This document shows, piece after piece, positions 34,141-43,300 of a stretch of 44,074 nt of DNA. Where the stretch lies: positions 1-44,074 of the IMG/VR virus record IMGVR_UViG_3300037063_000309; one strand, given 5' to 3'. The translations under genes and the position numbers were made by a program. The number at the start of each line of letters is the position of its first letter. The stretch's first letter is position 1. The notes under the pieces were generated by a model. That model did not search any database, had not been told where the DNA came from, and saw only the letters and a list, made by a program, of their open reading frames with translations. This DNA is from a virus.

Positions 34141-34568
34141 TGATGACTATGCAAACGAAAGACGGAGAATTACACGCAGCCCAGGTCGAAATGATGCTAT
34201 CGGGCTGGACTCCGCGGGTGCGGGAACAAACCGACCCTTCGCGGACCCCGCCGCCCGCTCGACTGCCCCGGATCACCCGCCTGATGGCTCTCGCTATCAA
34301 GTTCCAGGATATGGTGGACCGTGGCGAGGTCCGCGACTACGCCGACATCGCGCGCCTTGGGTACGTGACCAGAGCCAGAATCACTCAAATTATGAACCTG
34401 CTTCATTTGGCGCCGGAGGTTCAAGAGGAGATACTGTTCCTCAAGAGCGCTCCGTCAGAGCGATCGCTGCGTCCGCTGACTGTCCAACCCTTTTGGGACC
34501 AACAGATCCGGCTTTGGCGTCGATTCACACAGCAAACACCTTCAGAACCTCGTCGCCGTAGTGGTTGA
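34140..34568 (+). CDS. Small helix-turn-helix protein behind recombinase
   Basis: The 142-aa form starts at ATG 34140, in a TGATG overlap with the recombinase stop. The middle contains 'YADIARLGYVTRARITQIMNLLHLAPEVQEEILFL', an HTH of the type found in ParB/KorB-like proteins, and the tail is basic. This slot after recombinases of the DUF2924 type often encodes such a protein, which may direct the recombinase or regulate it. The last 44 bases overlap the end of the convergent methyltransferase gene. Confidence 0.75.
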   Translation: MMTMQTKDGELHAAQVEMMLSGWTPRVREQTDPSRTPPPARLPRITRLMALAIKFQDMVDRGEVRDYADIARLGYVTRARITQIMNLLHLAPEVQEEILFLKSAPSERSLRPLTVQPFWDQQIRLWRRFTQQTPSEPRRRSG

Positions 34569-37305
34569 TGACCTTGACCGCGATCTTGCCCGTCTTCGGC
34601 TTGGGAAAGGGGCGGCTGGTGGTTGAGTAGATCGCGGACCAGGCGGCCTCGTCCACGTCAGCCTTTAACGCGCGCTTCAGCTTTTCGTACGGCTGGTCGG
34701 CGCCTGTAAAGTAGGCGTGGCGGACGAAGAAGCTCTCACCGTTGTACTGGGTGTCGATGAACCAGCAGGCGATGTCGTCGGTCGAGTGGCTGCGGATCTG
34801 CTGAGTTGTCGGATCGTAGACGTCGACGCCGCGGACGGTCACCTGGATCGCGCCATCCTTCAGATGCTTCAGGTCGACGTCCGGCTCGCCGAACACCATG
34901 AAGAGGTTCCCAGTGCCCGTCTTCTTAAGGAGCTCATCGCCCATCAGGAGGTCCGGATTCATCTTGGCTGGCAAGACCTGGAGCCGTCCGTAGCGCTTCA
35001 CCTCTTCGGACACGTGCGGATCGAAGGCGAACCCGCACACCACCAGGACATCGTGGCCGAGCCCCTGGACGGCTTCTTTGGCTGCCTCTTTGACCAGGTC
35101 CGGGCCCACGGTTCCGTACTGCGGACCGATGCAGACCGCCACCCGCAGGCATTTGCCGTCCGGTCCGGTGAACTCGCCGGCCGCGTGCAGATAGACTCCG
35201 GCAAAGGGATCGAGCCGGTCGAACTTGAGGCGTTCGTTCTTGACCGTGTTCTGGACGCCGGCCTTCCGCAAGTTGTCCAGAATCACGTTGACGAACTGCC
35301 CGGCGTTGTCTTCCCGCTCGCCGGAGGCCTCGGACTGCGGCCGATCCTCGTCCGTCGATAGCACGCGGTGCGGCGACAGGCTCTCCACTGTGAACGGCCC
35401 ACTCACGCGGATTCGTTTGGAATCCTCATAGGGCTGATCGTAGAGAAACTCCCTTTCCGCCCGGCGTGTGATCGAGTCGTCAATATCCTTCTGGCGCGTG
35501 CGCCTAAGTTGCCGCCACTCTTCGTGGGCCTTTCGCGCCTGCGCGGTCCAGGAGGGATCGGCGTCGCGCGGCACTTCCCAGTCTTGCCAGTCGCGCTTCG
35601 TGAGCCGGTTCAGGTTCGCACGCAATGCCTCGAGTTGTCCCTGATAGCGCGCTTGGATGGCGTCGATCTCTCCGTTTTGCGCGATCGACTTCAGTGTGAT
35701 ATGCGGAACACGCTTGAAGACGAAGCCTTTGCGGACATCATTCTGCGGGCTGGAAGCGGTGTGCGGCGGTATGCCGGTAACCTCAGCTTCTTTCTGTATG
35801 CCGTCGGCTGAGTCGGCGAGTACGTAATAAGAGTACTTGGCCGCCATGATCCTCGTGCGAGCGAGCGCGAGTGCGACTCGACTGGTGTCGGTCGTGATCC
35901 AGCGGCGCCCCCATTGCTCCGCGACATATGCGGTTGTGCCGGATCCGCATGTTGGGTCCAGCACCAGGTCGCCGGGATCGGTAGCCATCAATAGGCAGCG
36001 CTGAACTATCGACGATGCGGTCTGCACAACGTAGTTCTTGTCAGCGGCTCCACCAACATCAGACCAGAGATTGGCCAGTGGAAATGCAGGAAAGTCTTCA
36101 AAGAACCTGACGTAGCGGGGCGTCTTCCCGACGAGTGCAATACGGTTGGCCACAAGCAGTCGCTGGATGCCGTCTCCGTTTGTTTTCCATTCACCCGTAC
36201 CGGGCAGATACTGCGATCCGTGGATGAGGATCGGGAAATAGCCGGTCCTGGCTTCGCGAACTCTAGACGAGGTCAGGCCGCCAGTCCCGAATGCCCGTGC
36301 TCCTTCCGGAAGGTTCTCTCCGCCCAATTCCTCACGCGTCATGACCCTTCGGATGCCATCCTGCAATTCAACTTGAGTGTAAAGGGCGCCGCCTGCGCCG
36401 CCAACCTCCTTTTGGCGAAACAATTGACGGTACTTCACGGCCTCTTTGACTTTGGCAAACCACAGCAAGTAGTCGCAGGTGCCGGGGAGAAAGGCCCCAG
36501 TTGTGCCCGTTGTCGTCGAAAATGCGATCTGGGCCATGAAGTTCTCACTGCCGAACACTTCGTCCAAGACGTTCCTCGCGAGGTGCACATTCTCATCACC
36601 AATCTGGACAAAAACGCTACCGCTGTCGGTTAGCAGATCGCGGGCTGCAACCAAGCGATCCCGCAAATAGGCGAGGTAGGAGTGAATGCCCAGTTCCCAG
36701 GTATCACGGAACGCCCGGATCTGTTCTGGTTGGCGTGTGAGGTCCTCCAATTTGCCGTCTTTGACATCGCGTCTTCTCGTCGATACCTGCCAGTTGGAGC
36801 CGAACCTGATTCCGTAAGGGGGGTCCATATAGATCATCTGGACCTTGCCCTTCAATCCTTCCTTCTCCGCGAGGGATGCCATGACCAGCAGTGAGTCGCC
36901 GAGAATCATCCGGTTCGACCAGTTTTGGCCGTGGTGGTAGAACTCGATGTAATCCTCGAACTTGATCCCGTTGAAGTCTGCGAAGAGCGATGCCTGCGCC
37001 TCGGCCTTGTTCCCTGCGGCATGGGCGCGCAGGTCTTCGATCAGCGCCTGCGGGTGGATCTTCTCCTGGATGTAGATCGGGACCACGGGGACGGTCAGGT
37101 CCTCGGCATCCTGTTCGTCCTTGCCTTTCCAGACCAGTTGCGGATCGAGCGACGGGTCACGCGGATACAGCATCGTCTTCGGTGCCTTTTCATCGGAAGC
37201 CACGAAGTCGCGCAGTTCCTCGGTCGGAATATTCGACCGCTGGTCCTTGTGGCGGATCGAATCCACCGATGCTGTTTCCTTTGCCTTCTTTGTTTTCGTC
37301 GCCAT
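34525..37305 (-). CDS. mod: DNA adenine methyltransferase, type III-like Mod subunit
   Basis: This ORF encodes 926 aa. Motif IV DPPY is at ~161-164 (IYMDPPYGIRF) and motif I 'LDPTCGSGTTAY' is later, the order of beta-class N6-adenine/N4-cytosine methyltransferases, to which type III Mod proteins belong. A ~400-residue C-terminal part (after ~550) carries alternating beta/alpha elements (GKCLRVAVCIGPQYG, HDVLVVCGFAFDPHV) that recall a nucleotide- or target-recognition domain. Such long Mod versions pair with Res-like helicases. This one is the fourth gene of an operon with Res, TcmP and DUF5131. It is transcribed towards the recombinase module, overlapping its last gene at the tail. Confidence 0.88.
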   Translation of the reverse strand: MATKTKKAKETASVDSIRHKDQRSNIPTEELRDFVASDEKAPKTMLYPRDPSLDPQLVWKGKDEQDAEDLTVPVVPIYIQEKIHPQALIEDLRAHAAGNKAEAQASLFADFNGIKFEDYIEFYHHGQNWSNRMILGDSLLVMASLAEKEGLKGKVQMIYMDPPYGIRFGSNWQVSTRRRDVKDGKLEDLTRQPEQIRAFRDTWELGIHSYLAYLRDRLVAARDLLTDSGSVFVQIGDENVHLARNVLDEVFGSENFMAQIAFSTTTGTTGAFLPGTCDYLLWFAKVKEAVKYRQLFRQKEVGGAGGALYTQVELQDGIRRVMTREELGGENLPEGARAFGTGGLTSSRVREARTGYFPILIHGSQYLPGTGEWKTNGDGIQRLLVANRIALVGKTPRYVRFFEDFPAFPLANLWSDVGGAADKNYVVQTASSIVQRCLLMATDPGDLVLDPTCGSGTTAYVAEQWGRRWITTDTSRVALALARTRIMAAKYSYYVLADSADGIQKEAEVTGIPPHTASSPQNDVRKGFVFKRVPHITLKSIAQNGEIDAIQARYQGQLEALRANLNRLTKRDWQDWEVPRDADPSWTAQARKAHEEWRQLRRTRQKDIDDSITRRAEREFLYDQPYEDSKRIRVSGPFTVESLSPHRVLSTDEDRPQSEASGEREDNAGQFVNVILDNLRKAGVQNTVKNERLKFDRLDPFAGVYLHAAGEFTGPDGKCLRVAVCIGPQYGTVGPDLVKEAAKEAVQGLGHDVLVVCGFAFDPHVSEEVKRYGRLQVLPAKMNPDLLMGDELLKKTGTGNLFMVFGEPDVDLKHLKDGAIQVTVRGVDVYDPTTQQIRSHSTDDIACWFIDTQYNGESFFVRHAYFTGADQPYEKLKRALKADVDEAAWSAIYSTTSRPFPKPKTGKIAVKVINHYGDEVLKVFAV

Positions 37306-37311
37306 GCTGTT

Positions 37312-38070
37312 TCACCCGCACGCTGTTTCGAGGATCGGGAAGTCCTCGACCGAAGGCGTGTTACCTCGCGGCATTTCATCCCATGTGCGGCCATCCAGAA
37401 TACGGCCCGTGCGGCTCTTGAGGACACCGCCCCACTGCTTGAAGAAAAACGGAACGCGCGCACGCAGGCACTGGTCGCGGATCTCTCGCACCCATTGCGG
37501 GTCCATGGGGCGGGCACCAGGCCCGGACTCTCCCCCCACAATCACCCAATCGATACCGCGCAGATTGAGCTTGCGTATCGAACCCAACAGCGGCTCGATC
37601 GATAGGAACTTCACGTGTGCCGCCGTGCGCCTCAGGTGGTCGATTCGGAAAACGTAGTCGTCGTTTTCCACGCTGACGCCCATCCAGATGTGCGGCCGCC
37701 ACGCGAGAAACGGGCTCAGTTGCAGCAGCCGTTCGGATCGCTTCGTCAGCAACTGGTACTGGTGCCAGTCGGCGCGCCCCATCACGTCAAAGACCTGCTG
37801 GACGTAGCTGAGGGGCACGTCCTCGTGGAAAAGGTCGCTCATGGAATTCACGAAGACCCGATTCGGGCGCTTCCACTTCAAGGGCAGTTCCAGCATGTGC
37901 GGCTGAAGCGTGAGCCGGAAGCCGTTAACGTAGTTCCGCTGTCCCATGGCTTGCAGACGCTTCGCCAGCCGCTCGGCGTAGCAGTGCTTGCAGGCCGGGC
38001 TGATCTTAGTGCATCCGGTGACAGGATTCCAAGTGGCATCCGTCCATTCGATGTGAGAGTTGCCGGCCAT
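37312..38070 (-). CDS. DUF5131 / phage Gp37-Gp68-like three-Cys protein
   Basis: This ORF encodes 252 aa. A cluster C20-X6-C27-X2-C30 ([18 protein letters not shown]) looks like a radical-SAM-type metal site with the 'CKHCYA' core. The middle has '[16 protein letters not shown]' and '[14 protein letters not shown]', and the end '[14 protein letters not shown]', all hallmarks of the Gp37/Gp68 family. Family members are found in phages and beside TcmP proteins, hence the name 'three-Cys motif partner'. Chemistry is unknown. The start overlaps the TcmP stop by one base, six bases separate it from Mod. Confidence 0.9.
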   Translation of the reverse strand: MAGNSHIEWTDATWNPVTGCTKISPACKHCYAERLAKRLQAMGQRNYVNGFRLTLQPHMLELPLKWKRPNRVFVNSMSDLFHEDVPLSYVQQVFDVMGRADWHQYQLLTKRSERLLQLSPFLAWRPHIWMGVSVENDDYVFRIDHLRRTAAHVKFLSIEPLLGSIRKLNLRGIDWVIVGGESGPGARPMDPQWVREIRDQCLRARVPFFFKQWGGVLKSRTGRILDGRTWDEMPRGNTPSVEDFPILETACG

Positions 38071-38894
38071 TACGCAGCCCCCTTATTCCGGTATTTGTTG
38101 AAGATGTATTCGACGATTTTGTGGCCCGTCGCATTCGGCGACGCGAAGAAGAGGTAGTAGATCGTCCGCCCGATGCTGTTCTTCATTGGAACCGGGACGG
38201 GAACGAACTTGAACCCGGCGACTTCCCGCAGGCGCTTTCGGTAAGCCTCCGCCAGCACTTCATTGCCGGCTACCTTCTCGTCCCAGCCGAAGAGATTGCC
38301 GGTGTTGTCGTACATGACGTTGCGCCAGGACTCGTCGCCCCAGAAGCGGTTCATGCGAGCGATTTGAACCGGGTCCACGCTACCTGGGTCGTGGCGCAGG
38401 ACATTCATGTTGATGTCCATGATCATGAAATTGAGAAAGATCTCGATGGTTCCCATCTTGCCGGCTTGAACGACAACGTCCCAGGAGAGGTCGATGTTGT
38501 ATGGGTCCAGGAGGCACAGCGCGCGCCCATACTTGGCCCATGTCGCGCGAGGAAAGACTTGGGACGGCAGGACCGTGTTGCAGTCGCCTTCGTAGGTAAA
38601 GACGTCGGCGCGATCGCCCGCGAGCTCGCGGATCTGCTCCGTACGACTGCCGTTCAGGTCGATGAAGTGGTACTCCTTGAACGGCGGATCTACCATCAAT
38701 GCGTTCAATGGGCTGCCCGGAATGAACTCGCCCGTGGTCCGCGACAAGTGGATTCCCGCGCCGGCGAAGGCATCGATATAAATGTGCGTCAACCGCTGTT
38801 TGGACATGATCCTGGAGTATTCCGTCGCGTAGTCACGCTCGATCTCCAGTTTCATTTCGGACCACAGGCCGACCTCGTCGTAATCGGGTTTCAT
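38070..38894 (-). CDS. tcmP: Three-Cys-motif partner protein TcmP
   Basis: This ORF encodes 274 aa from the ATG at 38894, in an ATGA overlap with the Res stop and with GGAGGT upstream. A start further out at 38981 would read inside Res. It contains '[11 protein letters not shown]' near the start, a motif I-like Rossmann piece, and '[15 protein letters not shown]', suggestive of a methyltransferase-like fold. The genes of this family are named for their adjacency to three-Cys proteins such as DUF5131, as here. The job in the restriction operon is not known; a modification or maturation role for the DUF5131 partner is a reasonable guess. Confidence 0.88.
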   Translation of the reverse strand: MKPDYDEVGLWSEMKLEIERDYATEYSRIMSKQRLTHIYIDAFAGAGIHLSRTTGEFIPGSPLNALMVDPPFKEYHFIDLNGSRTEQIRELAGDRADVFTYEGDCNTVLPSQVFPRATWAKYGRALCLLDPYNIDLSWDVVVQAGKMGTIEIFLNFMIMDINMNVLRHDPGSVDPVQIARMNRFWGDESWRNVMYDNTGNLFGWDEKVAGNEVLAEAYRKRLREVAGFKFVPVPVPMKNSIGRTIYYLFFASPNATGHKIVEYIFNKYRNKGAA

Positions 38895-41866
38895 GCGACC
38901 TCCACCACTGCCGTGGCATTGGCGGCCGCCAGAATTGGCGATTTCGCGTCCCAGGGGTCGGCAATCTCGACGAACGCCCAACGACCGAACCCGCCATGGT
39001 TGTTCACGGCAGGCACCCAGAGGGTTCGCGCGGTCGCGACTTTAGCTTCCTTGTCGGCCCGCATTTCGCCTGTCACCTCTACGATCAGATTGACCTCGCC
39101 GGCAGACGTCCGGAGTTTCACCACAAAATCGGGGACGTAGTTCCGCTCCTGCCCGTTCAGTGTGTAGGGAATCGTGAATCCGACGTTGTGATTCTTGAAG
39201 TAGCTTGCCACCTGGTCCATGCTCTCCAGGGTCTGCGCCAGCTTCTGCTCCCAGGAGTCCGTGTCGGCGACGACGTGGGAGATGTGACAACGGTCTTCCC
39301 GCGTAGCGTACACGGCGCGGCTGGTGTCGAAATCGACGAAGCGTGTGCTGCCCTCGGTATCGTATGGATATAGGATCGGCTTCAGAACCTTTTCGCCGGC
39401 AGTCGCATCAACGATCGACCGGTAGATTCGGTTCGCCGCTTCGAGCGCGAACTGAATCCAGAGCAGCATCTGCGGGAAGGTGTCGTCCTTCAGACTGAGG
39501 CATTCCTGCCGCCACCGTTTGGTGATCGCGAGCAGTTGCGGGAACAGCCACGGCTTCAAGTTGCCCTGGTCATCGCGGAAGAAGCTCTCCAGCAGGCACT
39601 GCGCGACGCGAAAATCCACCTCCTGCTCACGGCGGCTCTGCAGATCCGCAAGCGTGTGGGTGCTGGCCTCGCCGACGATGGGGGCGTTGTAGGTTTCCGT
39701 TGGGACATCCGCGGTGCTCAGCACATAGCGCGAGTCGCCAGTGAACTTGGCGGCGAGCTTCTCCGGAGGCAAATCGTAGCGGTAACCCTGAAGCCGGGGA
39801 AACCGCATCTCCAGCGCGGACCGCTCGTCGAGAGCGCGGACCCGCGTCACGGGCTTCGGTGGAGTGGGCTTCGCGGAACCACTGGTCGGGATGAAGGAGA
39901 ATGGGACGCCGTACACCTCGGCATACTCCGGCTCAAAATGCCCATCGCTATTCAACGCCCAATTGGTGCGCCGCAGGCCTCGGCCCACGACCTGCTCGCA
40001 GAGTAGTTGCGTCCCGAACGCCCGGATCCCCAGGATGTGGGTGACCGTGTTGGCGTCCCATCCCTCGGTAAGCATGGACACTGAGACGACGCACTTGATC
40101 TGCTCGCCCAGTTTGCCTGGCTTGCCGACGGTGTTCATGACCTCGCGCAGCAAATCCTCTTCGGAGATCTTGTTGACATCGCGCTCGGGAAAGCGCGATC
40201 GATACTCTTCCTTGAATTCATCGATCTCGGTCCTGGCGATCTTGCGGAACTCATCGCTCATCGCCTCGCCGGATTCGAGCTGTTCGGAATCTACCAGGAT
40301 CGTGTTCGGCCGCGGGAGCCATCGGCTGTCTTCAACGTTGCTGAAGAGCCCGAGTTTCCCCGGCACCAGAACCGCGGAGCCATCGGCCAGGGTCTTCTCC
40401 CAGCCGGAGATGTAGTCGAAGACCAGCTTGGAAACGTTGGTGTTGTTGCAGACGACGATGAACACCGGCGGCGTCTGGCCGCGCAGGCGCGCTTCGGTGT
40501 TGTCTTCCCAGAGCTTGAAGTACTGCTTGTAGTTGTTGTACAGGCTCTCCAGGGCGCCCTCGAGTTCTGCCGGCAACTTCGGTTCGCCGGCCAGCGCCTC
40601 GGTCCCGCGCCCCTTCTTGGGGAGGTGCTCCCGAATGCGATACCAGAGATCTCGATAGGTGGGCTGCTCGCCCGTCATCGAATTGTCCGCGACTGGAACA
40701 CGGGGCACCTTGACGATCCCTGCCTCGATGGCATCGATGAGGGAGAAGTCGGACACCACCCAGGGAAATAGCGTGCCTTCCGGATAGCCGGAACCCCGCA
40801 AGAAGAACGGCGTTGCCGAGAGATCATAGACCGCGCGCACGCCAAGCTTCCGCTTTACCGACTCCAGGCCGTTGATCCAGATTCGCGCCTCCTGATCGCG
40901 CTTTTCGGCTTCCTTGCGCTCATCGCCGACCAATTTCACCGGCTCCGGTTCCGGCTTGCCGCGGTAACAGTGGTGGGCTTCGTCATTGATGACGAGGACG
41001 TTCTTCTTGGCACCGAACCCACGGCAGACGCGACGAACCATTTCATCAGGCGTTTCGGTGAAAGCGGAAGTCCCGCCGGTCCCCAGCACCTGCTTGGTCA
41101 ACTTGCCGACGGCGACCTTTTCGCGCAAGAGAAACGTATGGAAGTTGGTGATGATGATCTTGGAGCGCGTTAGCTGCTCACGGAGAATTTCGGGCACAAC
41201 GTCGAGTTTGCGGTAGTAGTTGTCTGGATCATTTGGCAGGAGTACGCGCAAGCGATCGCGGATGGTGATGCCGGGCGTGACGATCAGAAAGGAATCGGAA
41301 AAGCGGTTGTCCTGCGGCCGCGCCAGCTTGTTGAGGGCCTGCCAGGCAATCAACATCGCCATCACGACGGTCTTGCCGCTACCGGTGGCCATCTTGAACG
41401 CAATGCGGGCCAGTAACGGGTTGGTGTCCTGATTCGCGAGTTTCAGATCGCGAAGAATCCAGGCGCCGTCCTGCCGATCCGCGACCTCGGCCAGATAGAT
41501 GGCGGTTTCCATCGCCTCGATCTGGCAGTAGTACAGTCGCTTATCCCGCTCCGGCCGCCGCCAATACTCCAGTAGTTGCCGCGTCGTGCTGGTGACGCCA
41601 TCGTAGTTGCTGAGCCGCCACTTACTGATGATGTGACGGACGTCATTGATGAACTTGTTCTCTTCGATCCGATCCTTGGTCCACTCAGTATCGAGTTCGA
41701 GCTGCTTCCCCTTCTTCTTAGGCTTGGCGATTGGAATGAAGTAACTGGACAGGCGGCGGGATGCTACGACCTTGTCAGTGATGCCATCCTCATCGAAGTA
41801 GAAGTGGCGCGACGGCTCTTCGTATGGCGAATTCAGTACCGGGTTTTCGATGACGATCTGGGGCAT
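38891..41866 (-). CDS. res: Type III-like restriction enzyme Res (DEAD-type helicase with PD-(D/E)XK nuclease)
   Basis: This ORF encodes 991 aa. Helicase motifs: TGSGKT (161-166), NDEAHHCY, LSATPFF and 'VVGRGLRRTNW'. The C-terminal nuclease contains YVPDFVVKL then NLIVEVTGEMRADKEAK, in which E-V-T-G replaces the E-V-K-G of many members. To my knowledge relatives in this branch have the same, and the later lysines may serve. The ending 'ARTLWVPAVNNHGGFGRWAFVEI' is family-typical. It cuts DNA after ATP-driven movement from unmethylated sites together with Mod. First gene of the operon. An imperfect 18-bp palindrome with a nearby -10-like box lies before the start. Confidence 0.9.
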   Translation of the reverse strand: MPQIVIENPVLNSPYEEPSRHFYFDEDGITDKVVASRRLSSYFIPIAKPKKKGKQLELDTEWTKDRIEENKFINDVRHIISKWRLSNYDGVTSTTRQLLEYWRRPERDKRLYYCQIEAMETAIYLAEVADRQDGAWILRDLKLANQDTNPLLARIAFKMATGSGKTVVMAMLIAWQALNKLARPQDNRFSDSFLIVTPGITIRDRLRVLLPNDPDNYYRKLDVVPEILREQLTRSKIIITNFHTFLLREKVAVGKLTKQVLGTGGTSAFTETPDEMVRRVCRGFGAKKNVLVINDEAHHCYRGKPEPEPVKLVGDERKEAEKRDQEARIWINGLESVKRKLGVRAVYDLSATPFFLRGSGYPEGTLFPWVVSDFSLIDAIEAGIVKVPRVPVADNSMTGEQPTYRDLWYRIREHLPKKGRGTEALAGEPKLPAELEGALESLYNNYKQYFKLWEDNTEARLRGQTPPVFIVVCNNTNVSKLVFDYISGWEKTLADGSAVLVPGKLGLFSNVEDSRWLPRPNTILVDSEQLESGEAMSDEFRKIARTEIDEFKEEYRSRFPERDVNKISEEDLLREVMNTVGKPGKLGEQIKCVVSVSMLTEGWDANTVTHILGIRAFGTQLLCEQVVGRGLRRTNWALNSDGHFEPEYAEVYGVPFSFIPTSGSAKPTPPKPVTRVRALDERSALEMRFPRLQGYRYDLPPEKLAAKFTGDSRYVLSTADVPTETYNAPIVGEASTHTLADLQSRREQEVDFRVAQCLLESFFRDDQGNLKPWLFPQLLAITKRWRQECLSLKDDTFPQMLLWIQFALEAANRIYRSIVDATAGEKVLKPILYPYDTEGSTRFVDFDTSRAVYATREDRCHISHVVADTDSWEQKLAQTLESMDQVASYFKNHNVGFTIPYTLNGQERNYVPDFVVKLRTSAGEVNLIVEVTGEMRADKEAKVATARTLWVPAVNNHGGFGRWAFVEIADPWDAKSPILAAANATAVVEVA

Positions 41867-41894
41867 GATCTGCCTTTGGCCGAGGCGCAGAATT

Positions 41895-41912
41895 CAGGGG
41901 CTTAAGCTCCTG
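41895..41912. promoter_or_regulatory. Palindromic operator-like site before Res operon
   Basis: CAGGGGCTT/AAGCTCCTG is an 18-bp palindrome with a single mismatched pair. On the minus strand it follows TTATACAAT (41913-41921 complement), a plausible -10 region, 29 bases or more before the Res start codon. Such a placement is typical of a repressor site. No matching -35 is clear. Confidence 0.45.
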
Positions 41913-42004
41913 ATTGTATAAGCATTCGCGTTGCGCCGTTCTCCGCTCGGGCCTGTCCACCTATCGGGCCCACTTGATCGAACCTTTTGACCACTCTATT
42001 CTAT

Positions 42005-42023
42005 AGCGAACAAAAAGCGAACA
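42005..42023. repeat. Tandem AGCGAACA repeats between Fic and Res genes
   Basis: Two exact AGCGAACA copies, 42005-42012 and 42016-42023, are 11 bp apart start-to-start, one helical turn. They lie in the gap between the Fic stop and the Res start (41867-42059). TTGATC (41974) and TATTCT (41997), 17 bases apart, form a weak plus-strand promoter-like pair before them. The function is unknown. Confidence 0.35.
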
Positions 42024-42059
42024 CAAGGCGTGGGCGACCTGACTGACCTGACGGCTTCC

Positions 42060-43232
42060 TTACCTCGGCAACGGCTCCGTCCCCTGGTTCAGGATATCCA
42101 TGTACCGGTGGTAGACGAACAACCGGTGCCGCTGCTTCCCCGTGATCTCGCGCAACATGCCCAGCTGCCGCATGTGCTCAATGGATTTTGCCACTGTGGG
42201 CGCCGAAATCGAAAGCTTCCCGGCGGCCGCCGGAATGGAGATGATCGGGTTCGCCTGCAGGAAGCGGTGAACGCGGAGCATCGACGCCGCCGGTCTGCCC
42301 ACCTTTTCAATCTCCCGGCGGTCCGCCTCGATCAGCGCCAGGATCTGGCGGGCGGTGTCGGCAGCCTGGCTGGATGTGTCACGCACGCCGGTCAGGAAGA
42401 ACTCCACCCAGGTCTCCCAGTCGCCGGCAGTTCGGACGCGGTCGAGCAACTCGTAATACCGCTGCCGGTGTGCCTTGAAGTAGAGGCTCAGATAGAGGAT
42501 GGGCTCGCGCAGTACGCCGGCCGCGCAGAGAAGGAACGTGATCAGGAGCCGCCCAAGCCGGCCATTGCCGTCGAGGAAGGGATGGACCGTTTCGAACTGG
42601 ACATGGACCAACGCGGCCCTCACAAGTACCGGGATGTCAGGCCTGTCCGCATGGAGGAACAGCTCGAGGGCGCCCATGCATTCCATGACCTTCTCCGGTG
42701 GCGGTGGCACGAACGCGGCGTTGCCAGGGCGCGTGCCGCCAATCCAGTTCTGGCTCGTTCGAAACTCGCCCGGCTGCTTCTCGCTGCCGCGCCCCCTGGC
42801 GAGCAGGACCTCGTGAATCTCGCGGAGCAGCCGAAGGGATAGGGGGAAACCTTCACGGAGGCGCCGCAAACCGTGATCGAGCGCGGCCACGTAGCTCGAA
42901 ACTTCCCGAACGTCGTCGACGGGAACGCCGGGGGCCTCCTCACTTTCAAAAAGCAGCAGGTCGGATAAGGATGACTGTGTCCCTTCGATCTGGGATGAGA
43001 GCACCGCCTCTTTCCGGACGTACATGTAGATGAGCAGCGACAGATCCGGAAGGACCGATGCCAAGCCATCGAGCCTGCCAAGCGCCTGAGTGGCTTGCTC
43101 CAGGAGACTCTGTAGCGGACTGAGTTGCACCGGCGGCTCCGGTGGCAGTGGCGGCGGAACAAAAGCCCGCACGCGTTCGTCGCGGGTCGTCGTTACGACA
43201 TAGGTCCCGAGGCGTTTAGACCGGTCAGCCAT
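42060..43232 (-). CDS. Fic-family protein with inhibitory helix and winged-helix tail
   Basis: This ORF encodes 390 aa from the ATG at 43232; a longer frame reaches 43349, but the conserved region and the operator-like repeats upstream favour this start. The core is HPFLDGNGRLGR (217-228), the canonical Fic active site, which moves AMP or a similar group onto a protein hydroxyl. SSQIEG (79-84) is the inhibitory helix with glutamate 83 in the N-terminal (class II) place, so activity is self-restrained. The final ~80 residues form a winged helix (KLSISAPTVAKSIEHMRQLG), which suggests DNA binding and autoregulation. It sits upstream of the restriction operon on the same strand and could regulate it. 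Confidence 0.9.
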   Translation of the reverse strand: MADRSKRLGTYVVTTTRDERVRAFVPPPLPPEPPVQLSPLQSLLEQATQALGRLDGLASVLPDLSLLIYMYVRKEAVLSSQIEGTQSSLSDLLLFESEEAPGVPVDDVREVSSYVAALDHGLRRLREGFPLSLRLLREIHEVLLARGRGSEKQPGEFRTSQNWIGGTRPGNAAFVPPPPEKVMECMGALELFLHADRPDIPVLVRAALVHVQFETVHPFLDGNGRLGRLLITFLLCAAGVLREPILYLSLYFKAHRQRYYELLDRVRTAGDWETWVEFFLTGVRDTSSQAADTARQILALIEADRREIEKVGRPAASMLRVHRFLQANPIISIPAAAGKLSISAPTVAKSIEHMRQLGMLREITGKQRHRLFVYHRYMDILNQGTEPLPR

Positions 43233-43245
43233 CGTAACGCACGGA

Positions 43246-43300
43246 TCCTTTCGTTGCGCAACCCATAACAAAACTATACACCACTTTCCTTTCGTTACGC
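43246..43300. promoter_or_regulatory. Pair of 14-bp direct repeats flanking the Fic promoter region
   Basis: TCCTTTCGTTGCGC at 43246-43259 and TCCTTTCGTTACGC at 43287-43300 differ at one base and are 41 bp apart, about four helical turns. Between them, the minus strand has TATAGT and TTGTTAT, promoter-like AT-rich pieces in a GC-rich background. The winged helix of the Fic protein is the obvious candidate ligand. This is inferred, not shown. Confidence 0.5.

Noticed and set aside
41974-42002. Plus-strand promoter TTGATC-17-TATTCT
   Set aside because: It is a partial match to consensus only and points into the 3' end of the Fic gene; kept as a weak note with the repeats.
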